64,000 bases of DNA from Vulcanimicrobiota bacterium (GTDB taxonomy: Bacteria > Pseudomonadota > Gammaproteobacteria > Xanthomonadales > Rhodanobacteraceae), in the NCBI GenBank assembly GCA_903970555.1, contig CAJCJD010000156.1, positions 1 to 64,000 on the forward strand, read 5' to 3'. The notes beneath the pieces are model-generated. The model saw only the letters and a program-made list of their open reading frames with translations, did not search any database and had not been told where the DNA came from. Position numbers and translations under genes: made by a program. This document shows, one piece after another, positions 1 to 8,549 of the stretch. How positions within the stretch are numbered: position 1 is the first letter of the stretch; each line of letters begins with the position of its first letter.

Positions 1-1191
1 CGTATCGACGTCGGCGATCGTGGTGATCTCTCCTGCCGCATCGTTCTGTCCAATCATCGGCGTCAGCTCGATGTGGCTGGCGGGGATGCCGTAGGTGTGT
101 TCCAGATTCTCCACCGCCTGGATCGCCGACTGCCCCATCTCACACGCGCCGCTCACCACCACGCAATTGGCCGTGCTCGCGCCGCCGTAATCCATCACCA
201 TCAGATTAATCGTGTAGTTCTTGATCGCAGGGCTGGAGGCCTGGATGGCCTGCACTACTTCAGCGCCGAGCGAATTGACACCACCGTAGCTACCGTCCGA
301 CGCCCCCAGCGTGGCCAGCGTGAACGAGAAACGCAGGTTCGGATACTGCGATTGCGCGGCGGCGGCATCGGCTACCAATTGCGTTATATCGGCTTGTGTT
401 TGACCACCTTCGATATCGAAGTCCACGCCCACCATATGCGACGTGTAATAGCTGGCGATGAAACTCTCGAACGCAGATGCCGACGAACACGTGAACACTC
501 CGGCTTGGCCGCCAGTAGACACTACATAGTTAAGACCGGCGCTGGAGAGCGCGTTGATATTGCCGGAAATAAACTCCGATGAGGTAACCCCGCCCCAGCT
601 CTCGCTGCCGCATTGTCCGGTGGCGAAAGCCAGAGAAATCGCACCGAGGTTCGGCTCTGCCGTGGAGTAGAAACTCCCGCTACCGACCAGCGGGAGCGTC
701 GTCCCGGTAACGGCCGTCTGCATGACGTTCGTATTCCAGTTCAAATTGATCGTGATGTCCTTGTATGGACTAAACACGAACCCGCTCGGGGCAGGTGTGG
801 GTGTTGGAGTGGGTGTTGGAGTAGGCGTCGGCGTTGGGGTGGGCGTCGGAGTAGGAGTTGGGGTCGGCGTAGGCGTCGGGGTGGGCGTCGGCGAAGACGA
901 ACACGCACCCTCTGACGTCCAGGGCTGACCACTACCGGCACCACCATTGTTAGTCGCGGGATCGTTGCCCTGCGTCCACCAGTTCGCCTCGTAATTGATA
1001 CCGCCCTCACTGGCGACGTCACCTGCCGTATAAATCGCCGTCGAACTCCATGCAGCAGCACAGGTTGTTTGCGCTTGTACCGCTTGCACAGGCGCCATCG
1101 TAAGCAAGGTCGTGGATAGCGCAGCCCCCACTGCGGTGCTCAAAGCGCTCAACGTCAGGGTGGACCACTTCGTCGACTTCTTCACGTGCAT
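1..1191 (-). CDS. Secreted GH18 chitinase with chitin-binding module (3' end cut by window)
   Basis: The reading frame is open from an ATG at 1191 to the window edge, giving 397 residues with no stop. The start is a signal peptide (about residues 1-40, hydrophobic, ending near AQA). Residues about 42-90 form a Trp/Gly-rich CBM5/12-type chitin-binding module (AWSSTAIYTAGD, later YEANWWTQGNDP). A low-complexity Pro-Thr linker covers about 101-133. A GH18 barrel then begins; VDFDIEG (residues 256-262) carries the D-x-D-x-E core with the catalytic acid Glu261. The downstream strand YTINLMVMDYG and the loop ELTPMIGQND match the actinobacterial/PF-ChiA-like GH18 subgroup. The usual first Asp of the DxxDxDxE motif is Val here. 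It should hydrolyse chitin outside the cell. Missing sequence to the left is only the C-terminal part of the barrel. Confidence 0.9.
   Translation of the reverse strand, partial: MHVKKSTKWSTLTLSALSTAVGAALSTTLLTMAPVQAVQAQTTCAAAWSSTAIYTAGDVASEGGINYEANWWTQGNDPATNNGGAGSGQPWTSEGACSSSPTPTPTPTPTPTPTPTPTPTPTPTPTPTPTPTPAPSGFVFSPYKDITINLNWNTNVMQTAVTGTTLPLVGSGSFYSTAEPNLGAISLAFATGQCGSESWGGVTSSEFISGNINALSSAGLNYVVSTGGQAGVFTCSSASAFESFIASYYTSHMVGVDFDIEGGQTQADITQLVADAAAAQSQYPNLRFSFTLATLGASDGSYGGVNSLGAEVVQAIQASSPAIKNYTINLMVMDYGGASTANCVVVSGACEMGQSAIQAVENLEHTYGIPASHIELTPMIGQNDAAGEITTIADVDT
791..892 (-). repeat. Degenerate hexanucleotide repeat encoding Pro-Thr linker
   Basis: About 17 tandem GTNGGN units on the plus strand read as Pro-Thr dipeptides on the minus strand. 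They form the flexible linker between the chitin-binding module and the catalytic domain of the chitinase. Third-position variation shows selection for the dipeptide rather than a recent slippage expansion. The plus-strand Val-Gly reading is an artefact of the repeat. Confidence 0.9.
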
Positions 1192-1785
1192 GGACTGTCT
1201 CCAGAATTGAATTGGACTGCCAGAGGTGAACAACATCGGCGATCTCACGACTGCATTCCGGACAGTCATGCGGGGAAGTCGCCATCACGCATCCCTGCTC
1301 GTTACTGCGTGTAATGGGTTTGCAATGACTCAAAGTGCGGCGAGTATCTGCTCGTGATGACAACGTTGTCCAGTACGTTTGGCCGCTATGCCCACGCCAG
1401 AACGTGACTCACTTCGCAAAGAATCAAACGACATAAAAAGATGTCCAAAATTCACATGGCGTGCACAATCAGAAATGCCGAAAAGCCCTGAAAAACGCAG
1501 GTTTTTATCGCTGCAATGCAACACGATATTTTTTTCGACATGTCTACAAAACGTGAATCATTCATGCGGTTTCATAGCGACATCGAACACTGACCTCAGC
1601 GCATACCGCTCATGAAAGATCGCCATAAGCCACGCGAGGGCTCATGTGCGTAATCAGACATGCATGACAACGATGGCCACCGTAGATACATCTGTCATCG
1701 GCCATGAATGAACCGTGTGTCGAATTCAAAGCGCTACGCTCGTCGTACTGACCGAGCGCCCATCGACGTAAATAGGAGAAACCTC
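1192..1785. other. Intergenic region, divergent promoters expected
   Basis: The region lies between the chitinase and the VOC-protein gene, which are transcribed away from each other. It contains short AT-rich patches around 1500-1560, but no ORF with a ribosome site and recognisable protein. I could not assign specific promoters or an operator. Confidence 0.4.
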
Positions 1786-2283
1786 GTGAGCACACGATTC
1801 CAACGCATCACTCCCTTCCTATGGTTCAACGACCAGGCGGAAGAAGCGGCGAACTTCTATGTTTCGGTGTTTGAGAACTCCCGCATCCTCGACAGCACCC
1901 GATATGCCAAAGAAGCGGCGAAGGCTTGCGGCAAACCCGAAGGCTCCCTGATGACGATCGCCTTCGAACTCGATGGCCAAAAATTCTCGGCCATCAACGG
2001 TGGCCCCATGTTCACGTTCAACCCGGCCGTCTCACTGGTCGTCAATTGCCAAGGACAGGACGAAGTCGACCACTACTGGAACCTTCTTTCCAAAGACGGC
2101 GACCCAGCCGCGCAACAGTGCGGTTGGCTGAAAGATCGTTACGGGCTCTCGTGGCAGATCGTGCCGGCTCAATTGATCGAGCTGTTGACGGCGGCCGATC
2201 AGGCCAAGTCACAGAAAGCTATGCAAGTTCTGATGACGATGAAGAAGATCGATGTGAACGCGCTATTAAATGCCGCCAATTGA
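1786..2283 (+). CDS. VOC-superfamily (PhnB-like) protein
   Basis: The 165-residue product starts at a GTG preceded by AGGAG (1774-1778); a longer upstream reading in the same frame looks non-coding. The N-terminus ITPFLWFNDQAEEAANFYVS and the later SLMTIAFELDGQKFSAINGG and ISPA-like WQIVPAQLIELL segments are typical of the family often annotated as PhnB or 3-demethylubiquinone-9 3-methyltransferase-like. These are small cytosolic proteins of the vicinal-oxygen-chelate fold. Most members have no proven reaction, so methyltransferase annotations should not be trusted. It stands alone, with no functional partner among its neighbours. Confidence 0.85.
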   Translation: MSTRFQRITPFLWFNDQAEEAANFYVSVFENSRILDSTRYAKEAAKACGKPEGSLMTIAFELDGQKFSAINGGPMFTFNPAVSLVVNCQGQDEVDHYWNLLSKDGDPAAQQCGWLKDRYGLSWQIVPAQLIELLTAADQAKSQKAMQVLMTMKKIDVNALLNAAN

Positions 2284-2389
2284 GCCGCGGTTGTTCTGAT
2301 GCACCGTTGCTGTAAGTCACCCGCATGACGGCACTCGCGCCGTCTGCTGCGGAGATGAAAGGCGCGGGAAAACCTTGGCCGCCCCATGA

Positions 2390-2419
2390 ATGACGCATCG
2401 CACCATGCGGGTGTACAAT
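2390..2419 (+). promoter_or_regulatory. Candidate sigma-70 promoter for the YhhS-like transporter
   Basis: ATGACG (2390-2395) and TACAAT (2414-2419) are separated by 18 bp. Transcription would begin near 2426, which argues that the transporter starts downstream of the longest possible ORF. A GTG at 2426 is in frame and could even be a leaderless start. Confidence 0.4.
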
Positions 2420-2470
2420 GGAGCTGTGTCCGGGCTCCCCATCCGGACTAATCCGCCAAGTCCCCTATCC

Positions 2471-3706
2471 ATGGCCGATGCTTCCCGTACCAGCGCGACC
2501 TCCGCCGGTCGCACGTCCAACGTGCTGTTGTCGATTCTCAGCACGGTCGCGTTCACCTTTATCGCCTACCTGACCATTGGCTTGTCGCTGGCCGTGCTGC
2601 CTGGCTTTGTGCACACCAACCTCGCCTTCGGCGCGATGCTGGCAGGCCTGGCGATCAGCATGCAGTACGTGGCTACCCTGCTCAGTCGCCCGCATGCCGG
2701 GCGCATGGCCGATGCAAAAGGCCCCAAGCGCACCGTGATGACCGGGCTGACGATGTGCGCCGCTAGTGGTGGCCTTTTGCTCTGCGGTGCAGTGGCTAGC
2801 AGCCTTCCTTGGCTCAGCCTTGGCCTGATCTTCCTGGCGCGACTGGCACTGGGCTGCGCGGAGAGCTGTGTCGGTACCGGCGCCATCGCGTGGGGCATGG
2901 GCCAGGTAGGACATCAACACACGGCACGCGTTATCTCTTGGAATGGCGTGGCCACCTACGGCGCGCTCGCGGCAGGCGCTCCCCTGGGTGTACTGATCGA
3001 GCACCGCTTCGGCTTTGCTGCCATCGGCGCAGCGTCGTTGCTGCTACCACTGGCGGCGCTACCCCTGGCCCGACTCAAACGCGCCACGGCTGTGGCCTCT
3101 GAAGAACGCTCGCCGTTTCGCACAGTGGCAGCACGCGTTGTGCCCTACGGCATCGGGCTTGCGCTCGGCTCGATCGGTTTCGGCTGCATCGCTACCTTCA
3201 TCACGCTCTTCTATGCCGCACATGGCTGGGAGAATGCGGCGCTCGCACTGACGGTATTCGGCGTGGTGTTCGTCGGCGTACGTTTCGTGTTTGGCCGCAC
3301 CATCAACTGGCTGGGCGGCTATCGCGTCGCCATGGCATCGTTGGCGATCGAGGCGATTGGACTCGTCACCTTGTGCATGGCAAGCGATGCACGCATGGCC
3401 GGCATCGGCGCGGCTATCGCAGGCCTCGGTTTCTCGCTGGTGTTTCCGGCGCTCGGTGTCGAAGCCGTACATCGCGTACCCGCGCACAGCCGCGGCTCGG
3501 CGTTGGGCGTGTATTCCGTCTTTATGGACGTGGCGATGGCCGTGACCGGACCGCTTGGTGGATGGATTGCCAGCGGCATGGGTTACAACGCTATTTATGG
3601 ATTTGCCGCAGTCGCCGCCGTGGCAGCCATTGTTCTCGCGCTGATGCTGCAAGTACAGGCGGCGCGCGACACACTGGCCATGGCGGCCACGCCGGCGGAT
3701 CCATAA
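2471..3706 (+). CDS. MFS transporter, YhhS-like
   Basis: This is a 411-residue, 12-helix major facilitator. The first helix region AYLTIGLSLAVLPGFVH followed by QYVATLLSRPHAGRMADAKG is the hallmark of the YhhS/YfcJ (UPF0226) group, implicated in export of sugars or small toxic molecules; the substrate is not predictable here. ATG 2471 is chosen because a -10 element lies at 2414-2419 and because the first helix then sits at the family's usual distance from the N-terminus. Alternative in-frame starts are GTG 2426 and ATG 2390. No partner genes are adjacent. Confidence 0.82.
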   Translation: MADASRTSATSAGRTSNVLLSILSTVAFTFIAYLTIGLSLAVLPGFVHTNLAFGAMLAGLAISMQYVATLLSRPHAGRMADAKGPKRTVMTGLTMCAASGGLLLCGAVASSLPWLSLGLIFLARLALGCAESCVGTGAIAWGMGQVGHQHTARVISWNGVATYGALAAGAPLGVLIEHRFGFAAIGAASLLLPLAALPLARLKRATAVASEERSPFRTVAARVVPYGIGLALGSIGFGCIATFITLFYAAHGWENAALALTVFGVVFVGVRFVFGRTINWLGGYRVAMASLAIEAIGLVTLCMASDARMAGIGAAIAGLGFSLVFPALGVEAVHRVPAHSRGSALGVYSVFMDVAMAVTGPLGGWIASGMGYNAIYGFAAVAAVAAIVLALMLQVQAARDTLAMAATPADP

Positions 3707-3796
3707 CTTTCCAAAGCGACGCGGGCAGCCTAAGCACCACAACGGTAACGCGCTCGTCAAACAGCTGAAATATAGGGTTTTTCTGCAATTTACTGC

Positions 3797-3823
3797 TCAA
3801 GTTGAAGTGACATTCGCCGACTA
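3797..3823 (+). promoter_or_regulatory. Candidate FliA (sigma-28) promoter
   Basis: TCAAGTTG (3797-3804), an 11-bp spacer and GCCGACTA (3816-3823) match the flagellar sigma factor consensus TAAAGTTT-N11-GCCGATAA at 6 of 8 positions in each half, with exact spacing. It lies 28 bp upstream of the chemoreceptor start. Confidence 0.6.
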
Positions 3824-3851
3824 GGAAGCATCCCTTCCCCCAAGGTGTGTC

Positions 3852-5471
3852 ATGCCTCGACTTTTTTCCGGCTGGTTCCAGATCACCCTCCGCAGAATCT
3901 TGCTGCTCCGTCTTGCCGGCGTTCTTATCCTGCTGATCGCCATTGGTGCGCTGTGCATCATGGCGCTGGTGCAGGCCGACCAACGCATCCAGTCCGTTGT
4001 CGGCGACACGCTCGCGCCGATTTCCGATGTCGGCCGTATCCAGAGCGACTTCAACAATGACTTCCAAGCGTTGTCGCACGCCGTGCTAATGCGCCTGCCG
4101 TCCGCTGTCGATGACGCAGCGACCGCGATCAAGAGCAACCGTGTCGACATCGATCGCTACTGGAAGCCCCTGCTGCAAAGCGGCCTGGGCCTGCAACAGA
4201 AGCCATTGCTCGATATCGCCGCGCAACACCGTCAAGACGCCGAACAAGCGATGAATGACACGCTTACGTTGCTGCAGGCCGGCCAGTTCGATATCGCCCA
4301 GCTGAAGTTAGCCACGGATGTGCAACCGGACTTGGTCCCGCTGCAAAGCGATTTCACCAATCTGTTTGAAAACGCACTCGCATCGGGCCAGACCGCTGCG
4401 CTCACGCAGCATGCTGCGAATCGACGTGGCCTATTTCTGCTACTGGCCGTATTCGCCGGCGCTGTGCTGCTGGCTTGCCTGAGCGACGGCATCCTGATTC
4501 GCGCGCTCGGCGCACGTTTGCGCCTGGCATCAGGCGTAGCCAGGCGCATTGCGCACGGTGAATTGGGACAACCCATTGCCGTGGGGCGCAACGATGAGAT
4601 CGGCGATCTGCTGCGCGCGCTCGCCGCGATGGATACCCAGCTCGCCGAGGTCGTACGCCAGGTTCGCAACGGTGCGGCGAATGTGCGCGAGGGCGCGCAG
4701 ATCTTGGCCGACAGCACGCACGCGTTGAGTCAACGCACGCAATCCCAGGCTGCCAGCCTGGAACAAAGTTCTGCATCGATGGAACAGATGGCGGCAAGTG
4801 TCGCCGAAGCCTCCATCATGGCCGAGCAGGGGCAGCAGGTCGTCGGGCAAACCGTCACGGCGATGGATGCCATCGACCGTTCCGGTCAGCGCATCGCCGA
4901 GTTCGTGGGCCTGATCAATGACGTTGCCTTCCAAACCAACTTGCTCGCGCTCAATGCCGCTGTGGAAGCCGCTCGCGCTGGCGAACACGGGCGTGGTTTC
5001 GCCGTGGTCGCGGCGGAGGTGCGGCAACTCGCCCAGCGCTGCTCCGCGGCGGCGCGCGAAGTTCGTCAGTCCATCGAAGAGAGTGCGACCGCTGTGCTCG
5101 ATGGCCGCACCTTCGCGCAGCGCTCGGGCGAAGCCTTGATCGGCATCGTCGCCAGCGCAGCCCAGGTATCGGAAAAAGTGGCGGGGATGGCATTGTCCAG
5201 CCGTGAACAGAAAGTAGGTATCGACCAAGTCAGTCTGGCCGTGTCCGGCATGGACACCATGACTCAACAAAATGCGGCCTTGGTCGAGCGTACAGCGATG
5301 ATGAGTCATGCCATGCGCGGCAACGCGAAAGAGCTGCTTCAGCACATGGATTTCTTCCACATCGAGGAAACCTCGACGGATGCCGAGCAGGCCAGCGCTC
5401 ACCCTGCTGCCGCATCATCACGGCCGATGATCAATCAGCCTTCATTGCTGGATCTTGATCAGGCAGCCTGA
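3852..5471 (+). CDS. Methyl-accepting chemotaxis protein
   Basis: The 539-residue inner-membrane chemoreceptor has a first membrane segment at about 16-38, a periplasmic helical-bundle sensor (about 39-190), a second membrane segment (about 193-214) and a HAMP linker (about 215-268). The cytoplasmic signalling coiled coil carries the conserved hairpin tip at about 352-396 ([20 protein letters not shown] followed by [20 protein letters not shown]). That tip binds CheA and CheW. The ligand is not inferable from the sensor. AAGGTG precedes the ATG. The gene sits 28 bp after a FliA-type promoter and 7 bp ahead of an EAL-GGDEF gene, so the two are probably one motility-regulated operon. No che genes are adjacent. 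Confidence 0.95.
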   Translation: MPRLFSGWFQITLRRILLLRLAGVLILLIAIGALCIMALVQADQRIQSVVGDTLAPISDVGRIQSDFNNDFQALSHAVLMRLPSAVDDAATAIKSNRVDIDRYWKPLLQSGLGLQQKPLLDIAAQHRQDAEQAMNDTLTLLQAGQFDIAQLKLATDVQPDLVPLQSDFTNLFENALASGQTAALTQHAANRRGLFLLLAVFAGAVLLACLSDGILIRALGARLRLASGVARRIAHGELGQPIAVGRNDEIGDLLRALAAMDTQLAEVVRQVRNGAANVREGAQILADSTHALSQRTQSQAASLEQSSASMEQMAASVAEASIMAEQGQQVVGQTVTAMDAIDRSGQRIAEFVGLINDVAFQTNLLALNAAVEAARAGEHGRGFAVVAAEVRQLAQRCSAAAREVRQSIEESATAVLDGRTFAQRSGEALIGIVASAAQVSEKVAGMALSSREQKVGIDQVSLAVSGMDTMTQQNAALVERTAMMSHAMRGNAKELLQHMDFFHIEETSTDAEQASAHPAAASSRPMINQPSLLDLDQAA

Positions 5472-5478
5472 CACCGAC

Positions 5479-7290
5479 ATGACTTTTCCGCGCGACAACA
5501 ACCGCTCCAACAGCCTGCTTGACCGGGCGAAGGACGGATTGCACGCCATCTTCCAGCCGGTAGTGCGGCTGGACACGATGGAAGTGGTTGCGCACGAGGG
5601 CTTGACGCGCGCGGCAGCCCATCTCGGTGACATCAGTACGCCCGAGTTGCTGAATCTTGCACGCGCTGAAGGACGCCTGGGCGAATTTGAATTGGCCGCC
5701 GCACGCACCGTGTGCGGCGCGTTTATGACCCAGCAGGCACGTGGGCGGTTGCTGGTAAATCTCAGTGCCCAAGCCTTCATGCAGGAATCGATCAGGCCCG
5801 ATGAACTGCTCGCCGCATTGGGTGCCGGCGGCATGGATCTGAGCCGCATCACTATCGAGCTCACCGAACGGGACATCGTCGAAGAAGCTGCGCATCTGGC
5901 TCATGCGCTGGGCTATCTGCGCGCTCATGGCGTGCGCTTTGCGCTGGATGATTTCGGCAACGGTCACTCCAATTTCAAAATGTGGAACGAAATCCACCCC
6001 GAAGTGGTGAAGATCGATCGCTATCTGATCCATGGACTCGCCAGGAGCGCTGAGCGTCTGTCCATCGTCCGCGCGCTCTGCCAGGTGGCCGAAACGCTCG
6101 GTGCGGATCTCGTGGGCGAAGGCGTGGAAGATGCCGACGACTTGCGCATGCTGCGCGAACTTGGAATTTCCTATGCGCAGGGATTTTTGCTCGGCTATCC
6201 AACACCGCAAGTGATCGATAAGGTCAATGAAGATGCGCTCGTAGCACTGAGCCATGCCACCCTGTCGGTACCACCCCGCGTGCGCGGGCCAGTTACGCAA
6301 CGGCCGATGCATCTAGGCCACCTGGTTATCGAGGCGCCGTCGCTGAGTGCGCAGCACACCAATCACGACGTGATCACCCTTTTCACCCAGTTGCCTGAAT
6401 TGCATGCGCTGGCGGTGGTCGAAAGCGATCGGCCGATTGGCATCATCAATCGACGCGTTTTCAGCGAGCGCATGGCACAACCGTATACGCGCGAACTCTA
6501 CGGACGCAAAAGCTGCACCGCCTTCATGCATGAAGCACCCTTGTTATGCGACGTGCGGCAGTCGCTGGAAAGCATGGCCGATATCCTGCGCGGGCAAGAT
6601 CAGCGTTATCTCAGCGATGGTTTCGTGATCACTCGCGAAGGACGCTATCTCGGTTTGGGCACCGGGGAATCCCTAGTGCGTAGAGTGACCGAATTGCGCA
6701 TCGAAGCGGCGCGTTACGCGAACCCGCTTACCTTCCTGCCCGGCAACATTCCAGTGACCGAACACGTCGCGCGGCTGTTACGCGCCGAGCTTCCGTTCAC
6801 AGTGGCCTATGTGGATCTCAACCACTTCAAGCCGTTCAACGATCAATACGGCTATTTTCGAGGCGACGAGATGATCCGCTTGCTCGCTGGCATCCTCACC
6901 GCGCAAGTGAATCCTCGCAGCGATTTCGTCGGCCATATCGGCGGTGACGATTTTTTGCTGGTGTTCCAGAGCGAGGATTGGGAAGTGCGCTGTCGCCACA
7001 TGGTGGCGTTGTTCAATCAGCGCGCACGCAGTCTGTTTGCCGACGACGATGTCGCTCGCCAAGGCATCGTCGGCGAGGATCGACATGGCAATACGCAGTT
7101 CTTTCCGCTGACTACCGTAGCGATCGGGGCGGTGCGCGTCTTACCGCCGTTTCCAGGTCACCCTGAAACGCTGGCAACCCTGGCGGCACGCGCCAAGCGC
7201 CACGCCAAGCGCGCGCAGGTGGGGTTCTATTTGTTATCTGGTGAAACGCCCTGGCCGGCACAAGCCGATGCGTTGCCGTCGACGGCCTGA
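5479..7290 (+). CDS. EAL-GGDEF cyclic-di-GMP signalling protein
   Basis: The 603-residue cytosolic protein has an N-terminal EAL phosphodiesterase domain (about 12-250), a central CBS-like stretch (about 285-405) and a C-terminal GGDEF domain (about 430-590). The EAL signature is EGL (Glu40). The other metal and substrate residues are visible: Asn in LLVNLSA, Glu in IELTERD, the DD of DDFG (157-158), Lys in VVKIDR, Glu in GEGVE and Gln in AQGF, so phosphodiesterase activity is plausible. The GGDEF signature is GGDDF (488-492), a variant that may be inactive or GTP-binding only. EAL placed before GGDEF is the reverse of the common order. The ATG is 7 bp after the chemoreceptor stop, implying co-transcription. 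Confidence 0.9.
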   Translation: MTFPRDNNRSNSLLDRAKDGLHAIFQPVVRLDTMEVVAHEGLTRAAAHLGDISTPELLNLARAEGRLGEFELAAARTVCGAFMTQQARGRLLVNLSAQAFMQESIRPDELLAALGAGGMDLSRITIELTERDIVEEAAHLAHALGYLRAHGVRFALDDFGNGHSNFKMWNEIHPEVVKIDRYLIHGLARSAERLSIVRALCQVAETLGADLVGEGVEDADDLRMLRELGISYAQGFLLGYPTPQVIDKVNEDALVALSHATLSVPPRVRGPVTQRPMHLGHLVIEAPSLSAQHTNHDVITLFTQLPELHALAVVESDRPIGIINRRVFSERMAQPYTRELYGRKSCTAFMHEAPLLCDVRQSLESMADILRGQDQRYLSDGFVITREGRYLGLGTGESLVRRVTELRIEAARYANPLTFLPGNIPVTEHVARLLRAELPFTVAYVDLNHFKPFNDQYGYFRGDEMIRLLAGILTAQVNPRSDFVGHIGGDDFLLVFQSEDWEVRCRHMVALFNQRARSLFADDDVARQGIVGEDRHGNTQFFPLTTVAIGAVRVLPPFPGHPETLATLAARAKRHAKRAQVGFYLLSGETPWPAQADALPSTA

Positions 7291-7297
7291 TAGAAGC

Positions 7298-7672
7298 TCA
7301 GCGTACGTGCAACCAATGCACGTAGACCCCGTTCTGCCGGTCTTCCTCGCGAAAACCTTCGCGGCCTTCCGCCACCATGCCCCACACGGTACGCATGCCA
7401 TCGCCGTAAAGCCTGTCCACGCGCACATGCTCGCCCTGCGGAATCGTAAAGCGGGTTTCCAACACCATCACCTGGTCGGTTTCCCATACCAACACGGCCG
7501 GTCGTCCTGAGTGGGCGCCCCACCCGATCTGGATATGCACTTCTTGCGCAGGGAAACCGCCGCGATTGTCGAGCTTCCAACTTTCGGTCTTGCGCAGCAG
7601 CGATTCCAGGTGCGGATCGCTCCAATCCACCTGGTTATTCGACAGCTTCGAGTTGGGCTTGTAGTGGCTCAT
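7298..7672 (-). CDS. Unknown protein, paralogue of the next gene (possible PilZ-like barrel)
   Basis: The 124-residue soluble protein belongs to no family I can name firmly. It shares a full-length alignment with its neighbour ending at 7778: VDW(S/N)DP(H/Q)LESLL near the N-terminus, (K/R)LDNRGG(F/Y) in the middle and a common C-terminus WLHVR. The second half is a run of predicted beta strands (AVLVWETDQVMVLETRF, HVRVDRL, VWGMVAEG) that resembles a PilZ-type barrel, but the RxxxR c-di-GMP motif is absent. It ends only 7 bp from the stop of the convergent EAL-GGDEF gene. The function is unknown. Confidence 0.75.
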   Translation of the reverse strand: MSHYKPNSKLSNNQVDWSDPHLESLLRKTESWKLDNRGGFPAQEVHIQIGWGAHSGRPAVLVWETDQVMVLETRFTIPQGEHVRVDRLYGDGMRTVWGMVAEGREGFREEDRQNGVYVHWLHVR

Positions 7673-7777
7673 CCAGGCAGTACATCCGGTCGGGTCGGCA
7701 CTTAGCGTGCTTTAGCGTCTTATCGACCCGATACGGCACTTTCTTTAGCGCTCAATCAGCCGGCGGCCGGAAGGCCG

Positions 7778-8149
7778 CTACCGGACATGCAGCCAATACA
7801 GATGCAGACCTTTCAGGCGGTCTTCCTCGCGTTGCCCCTTGCGCTCCTCCACGACAACGCCCCAGAGGGTGCGGATGCTTTCGCCAAGGTGCTTGTCCAC
7901 GCGAATCTGCTCACCCTGCCCGATCGGAAAATCGGTCTCCAGGACCACTGACTGGTCCCGCTCCCATACCAGCACGGCCGCCCGGCCGACGGTGCCGCTC
8001 CAGCCTAGATACACCTGCACATCTTGCGGCGAATAACCGCCACGATTGTCCAATCGCCAGCTTTCGCTTCGATGTAGTAACGACTCCAACTGCGGATCGT
8101 TCCAGTCGACCCGGACGTTGGAGACCTTCGCGTGCGACTTGTGCGTCAT
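7778..8149 (-). CDS. Unknown protein, tandem paralogue
   Basis: The 123-residue product was clearly duplicated together with the gene ending at 7298, since the two proteins align end to end without large gaps. ATG 8149 is chosen because it matches the paralogue's N-terminus (M-S/T-H); ATG 8182 with AAGGCGG upstream is a credible alternative that adds 11 residues. The protein is soluble with no signal peptide. The beta-rich second half AAVLVWERDQSVVLETDF followed by IRTLWGVVVEE gives the same weak PilZ-like impression. About 105 bp separate it from the downstream copy, so the two may be co-transcribed. Confidence 0.72.
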   Translation of the reverse strand: MTHKSHAKVSNVRVDWNDPQLESLLHRSESWRLDNRGGYSPQDVQVYLGWSGTVGRAAVLVWERDQSVVLETDFPIGQGEQIRVDKHLGESIRTLWGVVVEERKGQREEDRLKGLHLYWLHVR

Positions 8150-8549
8150 GGGGGCTGTCCGGTCATGGTGGGGCGAGGACATGGTACGACCGCCTTGCGG
8201 AAGGAAATGGGAACGGTTTTGCATAGGCCAGGTGAAGAACACGTCGAATTGTGCAACCTCCTAGCAACATCCCAGGCATCGCATGGAGGGCGCTCCGGAA
8301 TCGTTGAATCATCGATCGGTAAGCCACCTCTTGCATGTGGGACGGCCCTTGCGGACGGTTTTTGTCCGCCCGCTGTCACAAACTCACGCCGCAGCGCACA
8401 AAACATGCATCGCCACCAGCGACTTTTCCTCTCCGGACTAGGCCAGAACAGCACTGCGGCTGAATGCCGCACTGCACGCTGATCTCCTGAATCGTCCGCG
8501 CTAAGGTCCTAGAACGTTCAGAAGCAGCGTTCACAGCTCGGGGGAGTTG
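8150..8549. other. Intergenic region
   Basis: The region separates the divergent paralogue gene and nuclease-like gene. It includes a small inverted repeat GCGGAC/GTCCGC at 8351-8369 with a T-rich loop. There is no convincing ORF or RNA gene. Confidence 0.4.

Noticed and set aside
722-928. Plus-strand ORF with a Val-Gly repeat
   Set aside because: It is the opposite-strand reading of the Pro-Thr linker repeat inside the chitinase gene.
1019-1363. Minus-strand ORF at the chitinase start
   Set aside because: It overlaps the chitinase signal peptide in another frame, has no ribosome site and shows no conserved family.
4530-5402. 290-residue minus-strand ORF
   Set aside because: It lies wholly inside the chemoreceptor gene on the other strand; the composition mirrors that gene's codon bias.
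5431-6312. 293-residue minus-strand ORF
   Set aside because: It is a shadow of the EAL domain coding sequence; no recognisable protein features.
7693-7708. GGCAC-N5-like -24/-12 pair
   Set aside because: It points away from any gene and deviates at -12, so it is probably chance.
8351-8369. GCGGAC/GTCCGC inverted repeat
   Set aside because: It resembles the half-sites near the sigma-54 promoters but is turned the other way and has no -24/-12 element next to it.
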